Shown here: in pieces, positions 35,099-46,300 of the stretch | How the letters are laid out: each line of letters starts with the position of its first letter | Position numbering within the stretch: position 1 is the first letter of the stretch | From: Liolophura sinensis | Lineage: Eukaryota; Mollusca; Polyplacophora; Chitonida; Chitonidae | NCBI RefSeq assembly: GCF_032854445.1 | Contig: NC_088296.1 | Coordinates: forward strand, 13,554,706 to 13,618,705 | DNA: 64,000 bases | Direction: 5' to 3' | The notes under the pieces: model-generated | Database searches by the model: none | The model's input: the letters and a program-made list of their open reading frames with translations, nothing else | Told to the model about the DNA's origin: nothing | Position numbers and translations under genes: made by a program

Positions 35099-38000
35099 GT
35101 GAATCCGAATACTTGACCGATGTGGCTACTAATGGCTTTCGTAATTCTCGATCTAAACCATTGTTTCAACAGTCTACACTTGGTGTTTGTCAGACCAATG
35201 TCGTCTGTTCCGCTATTTCTTACACCTGTTTAAGATGTCAGAGGTATGTAGATCGACAAATACAGAATTATGTGGTGAGATATTCTTACAGACAATCGTA
35301 AACAATGAGCTGAACTGTGAGAAGAGACATCCTCTGGGTATAGCTACCCATGTCAATGCGACGTAATCTTATAAAAGGAATCGACGGGATCCCAAAGAAG
35401 ATAGGGTTTTGTTATAAGGTGCCTTAGTCATCACAAACTTGTGTACTTCCGTATCGCCACTGAAAATTTGAATATTTCAAATTGGAGTGCTAAACGTGGC
35501 GGCCACATAGGCCCCTCTCACCTCGGTTAAGGCAGTAACATTCTTTCATTCATTATTCGGTGACTTCTCCTCAAACATGTACATATGACCTAACCCACAC
35601 AGGGATATAATGTAAACCACTCAGGTATCCCCGTATTCTTAAACAGGTACATTAAGATAAATTAAATTTATAAATATATATACAAGATATGGATACAGCA
35701 TGAAGGAGTCCTCTCATGCAGACTCGGTTGCCTACTGTGGTGTTCTAATCACAGTGGATAAGGTCCTGTATATTGAGGTCCCAAGATCGAATAGCTCCCG
35801 CTGTTAAACATGTATTTCTTTACATATCTGATTGCTGCTTAGCACAAGCAAAATGCAGTCATACCCTGGGGGTTAGTTTTATGGTTGGAGGGCATGATAT
35901 AACCTCAGGTGTTTGATGTCTCTCGGATATTTGAAAGTGTTAACCCTGCGACACAGCACAGCTGAGAATTTGGGTGAGTGAATAACACTCCAAGTGTACC
36001 AACATGTCAAACACGCTCATGTGAGGTATCTTACCACTACTACAAGCTTTCTTACACAAACCAGCAGTCATGGATAAATCCTAATATAAACAGGTAAAGA
36101 AACAAATATCCCGAATACTAAGTCCCGCAAAATTCTCATACAAAACGACTGTTAGCTTACAGGAGGTTTGCATGCGTTGTGTGTGTTATAGAAGATGAGA
36201 GACTTCTGCTGACAAAACTCTATAAGTAGCACGCTATACATATCGAGATTTGTTAAGTATGTTCCATTTGATCAGATCGGTAAACAAAGCATACATCATG
36301 AAGTGAATAGCCTGTATCCTGTGCATTCCCGTTTACTTCTCATGTGGAAACACATTTCCATACGTGGCAACGCAGAGATTTTTGTATAAACATGTGCATG
36401 GGACAGGTGCTTTTAAACAGTTACATTTTTACCTGTTTTAGTTACTGCAGGTAAACAATGGACACGCCTTAACTGTTTTAAAATCTGCCAAATCTCTGCA
36501 TACATGGAAGTTTATTAAACGTGTAACTCAAATCAGTGTTGAATGAAGTTTATCCAGTAATAGACCGTAACTCATACAAATAACTATTGGTGAAAATGAG
36601 ACAGACGAGCTTTTTTGTGAGGTTTTTTATTTTTTATTTTTTGGCTGCCTCTACTATTTTAATAAAATGTCACAAGTCTGAAAATTGAATGGTGTTTGCC
36701 GGCAATCCCCTCCAAGACCGCTTTGGTGGCCTAGTGGTTTGAGCGTCCGACTCAAAGTCCGGAGGCCAAAGTCATACCAAAGATTTGTTCCTGCCTCGCT
36801 TGGCACTCATTACTAAGAGGTTAGAGCAAGGAAAAGGAACTGGTTGACCAGGAGTCCGTATAATGTGAATTACAATCACCTTTTAATTTCTTTGTGGACA
36901 GGGCGATTTTTTTTTTTATAGTTTATTGTAAATGTAGTTCTGGGGCGAACAATCTACTGTAGCTACGGTCTCTCTGTACAGGCCACATATTCTAAGTAAT
37001 TATTTACGGAGCATTTCCCCACTTTTCTTCCGTTCTCGCTGTATGACAAATCTTGGCTTCATCGTCCGTTGTCTTTTCGGATTAAGGAGACAGAACTGCA
37101 TCTTTTCTAAACTCAAATTTGACTGAATTATGTTACTAGGTTCTGGACCTGAACAATGTGGAACAAACTCACTGTGTGGTTATGGAGCTAAATGTGACAT
37201 CAGCACGATTCAGTGTGTATGTTTGTTTATCAATGGCGATCTGAGGAAGACGGACGGTAATCCTTTTTCTCTATTTTACTGTTTAGGTAAGTTGAACGTT
37301 TTCAATATCGGTGGAATACAGCACTCTGCTTAATCATCAGATTGTATAACAGCCTAAACATGGTGAAAGTACTCAATGTAGGCTATAAGTTAATTACGAT
37401 TATGCGAAGAAACAACCGTCCCATTATTGTACACCCATCCATTACACAGAATTTATCCACATTATAATTGTTTTACATGACGAGCAAAGCTGGAGGAAGA
37501 GAAAGTTCGACCCCGGTGTAAAACCATAAGGCAGTTTTGTGCAGTGCAAGAATTTGATACTTACGAATGTGTACGTCCTAGATATTGAAATACTTTCTTT
37601 TCTGTGTCAAAAAAAATGGTGTTTAGCAACTTTCCTATAAATAAAGGAAAACTTGCAACTAAAAAGCTATCCACTGTAGTAGAATGATGTCGTCAGGTAA
37701 TTTTTCATGCAAAAAAAGAAAAGTAAAAACAAATAAAAACAAGGAAAACTTACTTGAGTATGAAATAGAGTAGGTAAAAACATGTGTGGGAAAAAATGAA
37801 TTGATGTGATTTATACAAAAGTAAAATAAACGGCAGATTTTGCTGCGTTTAAAACATTTTTCCTCAGGGAATTCCATTTATAATAAAAAGATGGTTACGT
37901 GAGTCAAGATAATTTTACATAGATATGTTAAGGAGTGATAGGGGAGCAAATCCCCATCTAGTTACAAGGAGTCCTTCAATGGAACTGCCTCAAAGAAACG

Positions 38001-41000
38001 CTTTCATAGCGAATCATAAGATTATAAAGGTTATAAAATGGGTAAAAACTGTAAAAGACATCATAGTGTAACATTGGAATAAATTGCACATGCAATACAC
38101 TCAGTATCACTGCCTCTATCCAAAGGTTAGAGACAACGCAAAGATGAATTTTGTGGTCTCTCAAGAAGACAAGACAAAATATTTCTTGGAAATGTCTGTG
38201 AATGGCAGGTTAGTGTGATTCAGGAAGACTATGTACAGTTGATAATCATGTATAATTGTCTGTGTCTTAAGGTGGGGGAGTTACAGAATGTGGGGATCAG
38301 CTGTGTAGTTACAGAGCAGAATGCAACACTGACAGGAGTGAGTGCAGATGCTCATTCAACAATGCTAAACCAAGAGAACTGAAGGGCACATCTCCATCCC
38401 TGTGGTACTGTGTGGGTAAGTTAATGTAAGCATACCATTAGAACTGTAAAAGTGCCGCTGTAATTCCGAATTGATAACCAAATGTGTATCCACAACTGCT
38501 CTTTGTTGTTGTCAGCCGACATCACAGACATCGGTGATACAAGGCAATATTCTTCCGTATTGTTGCAGATTTACACAGCTATGCACATATGAATAGAAGG
38601 AATTGGAATATTTTAAATAGTCATGATAGTAATCATAACAACCCAGTGTTTGTTTGTTACCATGCTGAAATACTCGGCCAATAATGGGTATTTAAATCTA
38701 GCAATTTGTTCAGGTTTTTCCATACGTCTCCACGGATTCCCTGGTAGACAAACAGTCCACATGTCTTAATTTCGAGGCGTAACGTGGTTTTTATTGTGCT
38801 ATTGTGGGATGCATTTTGTACCGAACGTGACAAAACTGGGGGATGCTTGCCTTATGACGCAATCATCTGATTTTGCAATTAATCATGGGTAAAAAGTGGT
38901 GTACGAGTTCATTACAGAATAGCAACAGGAGATTATTGATGCATATAGCAGAATGTCATAATGTTTTTCTGCACCAAACCAGAATTCCGTGGAATTGAAA
39001 CACTGGGCCACAACAGCACACTGATGGCTCAATCAGGAAAGAAAAGCGTATCAATCAGTTGATTAATGTTATAATTTCTCTCGGTTTGAAAGAGCAGATT
39101 AAAGACACTCACTTAGATTGATTCTCATACTCGAACATTTTAACACACCTTCATCCTCTCCAACACCACATACTGATGCAGCTAGAATGAATAATCAATG
39201 GAGAACATAGCATTTGTTTTTTTCAAGCGAAAATCAGATTTGAGGAAATCACTAGTCGACCATATATTTTGTTTAAATAAATAAAACATTTACTATTCAA
39301 ATCTTAACATGTAATTTAGCAGACGGGCACAATAGTTTTAGCGGCGCATCAATTTTTCGACATGAACGTACACGGTAGACCTTGCTCGCAGAACAGCTTT
39401 TACATAACTGTCTGCTATTTTGATCTAAACATTGGGCAGAATTGAGCATGGATTTAGACAGTTGCACTGCTAATTCCAGTGCTATAGTATAAAAATTACT
39501 GACGATTAGATATACGGCTAAACGTGTGTTCTCATTATCCTGTATATTGCAGAACTTTGTAGCCTTGTAGACAGTACCTGTTCTGACAACACCACGTGTA
39601 CGTACTCTTCAGGTGATAACAAAAACCTGTGTCAGTGTTCAGAAGAAGCCACACAATCATCTACCGGGCAATGTTTGGGTGAGTACATGGACAATGCACC
39701 AGACATCTTGGCACACCATTTGTTGATGCAAAAAACAACAGTATAGTGGTATAGGGGAATATGTCATTTCCGCACAGGAAATCACTAAACTATCTACATG
39801 TAATAACTATGTTTTGGCGGAAATCTGCTCCTGTCGACTAACTTTTCCGACTTCCGACGTGTAGAAGATTTGGCCAGGCGTCACACTGTATGCTTAGAAA
39901 CAAAGGGTAAAGATTTCTGAAAGGTCAGTGTACAAACAGATATGAGTCTCATTCACTCGAAGCGCACGTATTGTGTTTTAGTGTGGATGCCTTTGATGTA
40001 TTTTTCATCCTCACACTCGCCTCTTTTCTTTCTACGCATGTTTTATAGTAAACTATCTATTTGTAGCCCTAGTTGAAATTTACAGCAATATTGAACATAC
40101 AAAGATTTCAAACCCTGATGTCCTTTCATGGGAGTGGTGTTAAATTCATTTGGTTGCTTGTTGTCACTTTTTGATGCTTGTCTTGAAAACTTTAGGGTTA
40201 TTAAAAAGCACGCAAAATGTTATAAATTTGAAGATCACAGTAAAGCCTGAACGATATCTTTGGCTAGGGGTAGTGAGATGCCCGACAATTTTAACATGTA
40301 AGATTACAAGCCAGGGAAAATGTTGGAGATATAGTCAACGCTGAGATAAAAAAGTACTTCAATCCCAATACGCACAACCCAATGTACAAGTGTACATTGT
40401 CGGCATAATAAATGTACAGCCCAAATTGCATAAAAAACTCAGCTCATAAATCCCACCCTTATTTTGTAAATGTTTATCTGAAAAAATTCTTGCAAAGAAA
40501 CGGCACATGCAATTTAGGGTACTCATCTTTTTTAAGGTACCAACTTTATTCCTTTGTTCTCGTTTTTGGAAATATTCTCCATCCATAGGAAATACCTAAA
40601 CATAAGGTATGCTTAATAATAGCACGGATATTTGCAAACGCAGCTCACATCAGTAATAGAACAGGCTGTTGTATAGTTTTATAAATGTATCACACAGAAG
40701 ATGATGTTTTACCGCAATGTTTTTTCAAAACTTAAATGGGAAACACACATCATTGACTGTTCTTAACACGTATTAAGATTTATGAATTAATCGAATCTAC
40801 TTTAAAGTACAAATAAATCTAACAACAAAAAAACAAAAGAAGAAAACATGCACGACATAATTTGGTATGACTGTGTGTGTAAAACACAGTTTAACCCTAT
40901 GTGGATCATTACATCTGCTTTTCATTACTTTTACTCAGCTCAGTCAAGCAAATTCACCGCATCAGTTGGCCCTGAAACAACAACAACAGCAGCCGGTCCT

Positions 41001-42578
41001 AACCAAAACAGAAACGTACAGTCCGGTAAGTGTGGTATCTAATTGACAGTTTTTTTAATTATTTTCGGTATTTGTTCATGCTGCTGTGTTACTCGGTTAT
41101 TTTATGCAACACTGAAGAAACCAGTACTTTTGACGTATGAACAACACTGTGAGTTCAAGTCCAGCTCATGTTGGCTTCCTCTCCGGCCGTACGTGGGAAG
41201 GTCTGATAAGCAACTTGCGTATGGTTGTGTGTTTCACCCGGGATGTGCTCGGTTTCCACCTACCATATTGCTGGCCGCCGTAGTATAAGTGAAATATTCT
41301 TGAGTACGGCGTAAAACACCAACCAAATAAATAAATAAATATGAACAACACTTTATTGTCCTCATTAATTTCTGAATGTAAAAATTTTGCCCAACCAAAC
41401 CAGACTGTCTCATACTAGCGTTAACTAACCATACTTTAGGTAAACTAATATTTTTGCAGAGTATTTGATTTCATTGTAGCAAATTGCCTTATAATATCTG
41501 CTCTCCTACATGGATTTCCCTGATAGCCATAATGGTAATATTGTTCAGTTGTCGTCGATCGTTCAAAGCATAAAGCAATTTGTCATACGTTCCTAGCCAA
41601 AATATTAGCAGGTGGAATAAAGCTTGCATGTATTTTCGTGTTACTTATGTCAGATTCTAAATATCCCATCCTATGTCACTAGCACATATTAAAAATATCC
41701 ATTATTTGATTCAATTCCATGGCTTCAGATTGTAATGCCTTAACAGTCGGGCTCGCAGTAGGATTCGGGGAAGCTCTTTGTATCCCGGTGATCGTTGTTG
41801 TTGTTGTTCTTATTCGGTAAGGGACTTACGTATTTTTTGTGCCTTCCTGCATAATTCAGAATTCTCCATTTGCAATCTTTCTATGTTATTCCTTATCAAA
41901 TATGATGACAACACAGCATATTGAGTAATTCTAGGTCAGGAACGTGTATTGTGCAGTTTATATTAACACAACAAGTATCTAGAATCAAACCCACAATATC
42001 GTTGATATAAACTGACGAAAGGCCGGATTTCACCGGTATGTATAACTTCTGGTCATTTGTAACACTATCATTGCTGCTCTGCGCTTACTCTTTATGTAGA
42101 TGTATGCAATATATAGGTTTTGGAAAGAGAAGAAATGTACGAGAAACATAAACTTTCCACAATCAATAAAACATGAAAACTGTAGGGACACACCCTCATT
42201 TAAATTAGTTTTCTTTTACACAGGAAACATTGGGGCTTGAAAGTAGTGGAATTATGGAAGTCTCAAGGCTCTGCGTCGCAAAATAATAATTCAAATGACA
42301 ACATATCATCTGTTCAAGCCGGGCATTCTTATGAGAATGTTGGGAGTTCTTCATCAATGGAAGAAAGCAGACGAAGTAGACGAACTGACCCGAGAGTTGA
42401 AATTGAAATTGACACGAACGAGGCCGATGTACAACCCATCGGTGAATTCCCAGCCTACGAAGACGTTAGTGCGCCATCACAGTCACCTAATGACAATGAA
42501 AATAGCGGACTGTACGAATCTGCTAACACACGGGACACGTCAGGGGCCAGACTGTACACAACTCTGAGGCAAACTTAG
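35011..42578 (+). CDS. gene 4: complete EGF-stalk-TM receptor with tyrosine-motif tail
   Basis: Seven exons join in frame: 35011-35098, 37140-37286, 38272-38415, 39553-39678, 40939-41025, 41729-41816 and 42224-42578. They total 1035 nt, 344 residues plus stop. Every intron is GT-AG; the first five are phase 1 and the last is phase 2. Predicted layout: signal peptide 1-29, three EGF/EB-like modules (30-78, 79-126, 127-168; six cysteines each), Ser/Thr-rich stalk 169-197, transmembrane helix about 205-226, cytoplasmic tail 227-344. Tail sites are HSYENV, AYEDV, LYESA and LYTTL. It is a type I membrane protein at the cell surface; ligand and pathway are unknown. A role as a recognition or immune-type receptor is an inference. 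Additional exons could exist in the large introns. Confidence 0.75.
36719..36870 (+). mobile_element. SINE of a second tRNA-derived family
   Basis: It starts with a tRNA-like segment (GGTGGCCTAGTGGTTTGAG, then a small hairpin around GACTCAAAGTC), followed by CTCGCTTGGCACTCATTAC and AAGAGGTTAGAGCAAGG. A proper box B and acceptor stem are lacking, so it is not a functional tRNA. It lies in intron 1 of gene 4. Confidence 0.6.
37140..37286 (+). CDS. gene 4 exon 2: EGF/EB-like module 1
   Basis: 147 nt, phase 1-1, acceptor TTACTAG, donor G|GTAAGT. Cysteine pattern EQCGTNSLCGYGAKCD, QCVC, FYCL. The long loop before the last Cys (about 22 residues) is unlike classic EGF and closer to EB modules. It is absent from the tandem copy. 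Confidence 0.75.
38272..38415 (+). CDS. gene 4 exon 3: EGF/EB-like module 2
   Basis: 144 nt, phase 1-1, acceptor GTCTTAAG, donor G|GTAAGT. Cysteines in TECGDQLCSYRAECN, ECRC and LWYCV. The homologous copy (61509-61652) has TGA where this exon has GGA at codon 3. Confidence 0.75.
39553..39678 (+). CDS. gene 4 exon 4: EGF-like module 3
   Basis: 126 nt, phase 1-1, acceptor TATATTGCAG, donor G|GTGAGT. Cysteine spacing Cys-x6-Cys-x5-Cys-x10-Cys-x-Cys-x11-Cys, close to a classic EGF domain. It ends SSTGQCL, like the exon at 519-641. Confidence 0.78.
40939..41025 (+). CDS. gene 4 exon 5: stalk
   Basis: 87 nt, phase 1-1, acceptor TTTTACTCAG, donor CCG|GTAAGT. It encodes QSSKFTASVGPETTTTAAG and NQNRNVQS, polar and cysteine-free. 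A second AG four bases inside would break the frame. Confidence 0.7.
41149..41339 (+). mobile_element. SINE with 13-bp target-site duplication
   Basis: A 5'-truncated SINE starting GTGAGTTCAAGTCCAGCTC and ending AATAAATAAATAAA. It is flanked by the direct repeat TATGAACAACACT at 41136-41148 and 41340-41352. The left arm has the single, uninterrupted site (reverse complement) at 14077-14089. It lies in gene 4 intron 5. Confidence 0.93.
41729..41816 (+). CDS. gene 4 exon 6: transmembrane helix
   Basis: 88 nt, phase 1 start and phase 2 end, acceptor GGCTTCAG, donor CG|GTAAGG. It encodes CNALTVGLAVGFGEALC, then IPVIVVVVVLI and a split Arg. Confidence 0.75.
42224..42578 (+). CDS. gene 4 exon 7: cytoplasmic tail
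   Basis: Acceptor TTTTACACAG; 355 nt to TAG. Tail tyrosines: HSYENV (also a YxN, Grb2-type site), AYEDV, LYESA, LYTTL. The basic cluster ESRRSRRT is conserved with gene 2. The end (LRQT) differs from gene 2 (LVANLASH) through a one-base difference. Confidence 0.78.
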
Positions 42579-42784
42579 CGTCTCATTAAAGATACGCTAA
42601 AGATACATGTACCACTGTACAGAGAATGTAGCATTCACAATGCAATTGTGAACGGAAGATGTACTAACACAATAATGTTGTTCTCTACTTATCCTATTTG
42701 TACACATTCCAGTTTGCAGTATATGTTGCTGTCAACCTGTCAGGATTTGCCTGTAGCATTTATCTCCCTTGCCGTCTACAGGGG

Positions 42785-43395
42785 CCTTTTAGATGATCTC
42801 AAACGTGGAGAAAACATAAAAATGACATAAAGTTCAGACAAAAGAGTGCGAAAAATTATTTCTAAATGTGGTTTTCAATATTTTTTCCGATTTTTCCAGA
42901 CACTTGAAATAATTGAAAAAAAAGACACTTGAAATAATTTTTGTATGGTGGGTATTTGTGAGCACCTTTTGGTATTTACAGACTTTGTTTAACAATGTCA
43001 TAATAGATATTTTTGTACTAGAATATGTTCTTTTCAGCTAATAAATGTATTAAACCTCAGTTTGGATCGAATTTATATTTTAATATCCTTATAGGTATTA
43101 TCATAAGTTAGGATGAATACATATGTTTTGGTGTAAACAACACATTTACATTCAAATAAATTTATTAGACATGCATCACATCCTAATTTAGAACATCATT
43201 ATGTAACAACGGTAAATACCAAAAGTTGGTCCCAAATACCCACCATACAAAAATATTTTCAAATAGCCTTTTCTCTTGAAAGTAAAATCCAAAAAATAAT
43301 AAAGATCATATTTGCAGATAAGTTTTGACGCTCTTTCATCTGATTTTGCACCATTTTTATGTTTTCCTCTCTTTTAACACACTGACTGATTTTAA
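42785..43395. repeat. foldback element, right-arm copy
   Basis: Mirrored counterpart of 12018-12600. Left and right parts are inverted repeats, with core TATGGTGGGTATTTGTG on the left and CAAATACCCACCATA on the right. It lies just downstream of gene 4. Confidence 0.7.
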
Positions 43396-46300
43396 ATGTT
43401 TTACTCATTGTAACAGTTTCTCGTCACATTGATTTTAATAGTGCCATCTGACATTTAGACAAGAATTTGAGACTACGGCTGTATCATTTTTAAACTTTAG
43501 CAGGATGTCTCAACTTGTGTATATCTAACGACTTGTAGGATTGGCCTGTATTTCATTTTAACCACATTTCACTGCATATTTTTAAATGGTAGCAATAATG
43601 GAACATGCTTTTGTTTTACTACTTGGTTAAAAGCTCTCATTATTAAATGTGAACCGTGTTCGCCAAGAGTCTAGGGAGGTAGTGTTGTAAGTCAGTATCT
43701 TTTGTCGCTGTTATGTATAAAAGGATTTTTAAACGACACAGATGCAGAACAAGATCTCTTCACTGTTGTATACGGAAACCGGATATCTAGTTATACTAAG
43801 GAGACTGTACATTGTGAATAGCGCATTTTTCATAAGATTCACGACAAACTTAACTGTTTTCCGGTTATTACGGTGTTTATGTACATGTACCACATTATTT
43901 CATCAGCACACATGCACTTGTCTAACATTTGTTCCTGTACGTGCTTATTATACGTAAATCTAGTACTAAATGGTTACTTTAAGCACAAGAGCCTTAGTTG
44001 ATATAAATATGATAGCAGCAGATAACCAGGTGGACTATTGTGTAATATATTATAACTTGGGTAATAAAATACACACGTCGGTGGTTAGGTTAAACCAAAT
44101 CTCTTTTCCAGCTGTCTGAAAAAATACCTGGCTGTAATCCCCGGCCAGAACATCAAGCCCTCGATTCGTTGTAGAAAATTGCTCTGACACATACACCAAG
44201 AATTCACATGATATTCTACTTACATTATCTGTTTTGTTGACTGACATGTCAGAGGTTACCATAGATTTCTTACAGGCAGGTCATTGAAAGACATTCAGAA
44301 AAAAAAACACAGTTTGTGAACTGGCTGTCTGACTGACACCCCTTGACGACTTTCCCAAACTTTGGTCTATTAGCAGACGTATGTACATGTAAGGATAAAC
44401 TGAGTTGTTTATCGAGTTTAGCACAGACATTTGAAAGTCCATGGGATAAAACAGAAGCCTTGATGGCGTATGATAATAACATTGAGAAAAAAGGAAAGAT
44501 AAGGCATAACGCCTTGCAAGTTTACAACGCGAAAGACAGCTCACGTCACATCTGAGCGGTTCGTTTGATTACGGAGTTGTAATCTGTAAACACGAACAGG
44601 TTTCTGTGCACGGCGGTTGTAATCCAGTCCTCTCATCAAACAACCTGGGGCTCGTTGGTGGACATTCAATCTCTTCCACTAAGACGTGAAACAGTTTTTA
44701 TAGGGTAGGTAGACTTTGTTCAGACGGGTATAGATTGCTAACGTGGAAAGAATGGCAATGCCTACCCGCCCAAGAGGATGGGGCAGTGCCCTGACTTTAC
44801 GGTGTTTATGGTCAACCTTCACGGCTACTTACCTGCTAAATACGGAGAGTAACCACCACCCCGACCCCCCCGACCCCCACCCCGAAAAAAAAAGAGAAGA
44901 AATTCAAAATCAAAATACATTGACTTTCTTATAAGAAGAACAACTTTCCAGTTTTTTAAACGATCTTTAAACTTTGATACTTTCCGTCTGATTTGACCGG
45001 TAACCTGTTGTGTATGTTATTTTTGTAAAAGTGAAGTGTTTTAGGTGTTGCTTGACTGGTACCTTATCAGGTACATGTACTGAATATTATTTCCTCAGAA
45101 TAAAAAATCATGAGGTAAATAAATAGCTACATGTACATGTATTGCACAGGAATAAAACTGACATCTCGTGGATCGCCAATGTCTCCTCAGCAGCAAATCT
45201 TCACCGCCCACTTCTTGTTTTCTTTACACGCTGGAAACTAGAATTTTAACACAGACTAAATGCTGAGGTACATTTCATACTCCTCTACTTGGAACCAGTT
45301 AATTATTCCAGGTAAAATAACACAGGAATGGTGGGATCAGTGACTGTGTTATAAAGTAACAGTGATTGTCTTTTCCAATTATATTCTAATAAAGTCCAAA
45401 TAAGACAGTTAAATGTCTTGCTAAATTCTGCTTAAGCCGTAGTAATACAGATTGTCTATTTTGCTACTGTAAAAATGGTACATGATACATATGCATAAAC
45501 CCGTATTCTGCTGGAGGATTATGACCCCAAAGGTCTGGTCCACTTGTATTCCCTTCTTGAATATCGTGACCAAGTATAAGGCCGACTAAACTTATTTCTG
45601 GAGTACAAACACGACAGCTGCTCCTTAATTCGGTTGAGTAGCAATAAGTATTAAACATATGCACAGTTGCAAATCAGGTTACAGTTCTTTTTTTTTAAAC
45701 CATCTTGGTCATGATCCAGAACATACGCACTGCAAAAATAGAGATAGACCATATGTATCATTTGCAAAAGTAATTTTTCTGGCCAAATTCTCTGGAAAAA
45801 ATATGGGGTTGTTCAGATATATTGTGCATTCAAAAAGCAAGCACCACTGTGTATTGTAATACATAACATAATCTTGTGCACCATTGCTTACGCAACGCAA
45901 AACATTTTAGCTTGAAGCAAAATGAAACCAAAAGACCGTGAAAATAACTGAAGCAGTAATATGCAGATATAGAAAAACATAAAGGACTCAGTACAACTAG
46001 ATAGTTAATTGCCCCATAGCGGTGCAGCAGTGAAGTGTAATTTTTAATGCTTAGAACAAGCAAAACTGATTTGAATATGAAGTACAATTACTGAAGAGCA
46101 TGTGTGTGAAAAATTGGAGTGACGCTATTTATACTTTGTGTTCTATCGAAGGATAAATGTAAGGTCAAAGGCAGATTTCGCTATTTTAAGGCGACTTCCT
46201 GTGGGAACTCCCTTCATAACTAAAATATGATTGAGTGAACAGAAATCATTTTCATAGATTTGATGTCCAGTTAGGGAGCAGTAAGCTATAACAGAGTATC

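Larger units (their letters stand above)
37760..40770 (+). repeat. tandem segmental duplication, copy 1, second part
   Basis: Directly repeated at about 61000-64000, continuing past the right edge. It carries gene 4 exons 3 and 4. In copy 2 it is joined directly to the equivalent of 34640. Confidence 0.92.

Noticed and set aside
36719-36790. tRNA gene
   Set aside because: Box A and an anticodon-like hairpin are present but box B, T-arm and acceptor pairing are lacking; downstream sequence fits a SINE body.
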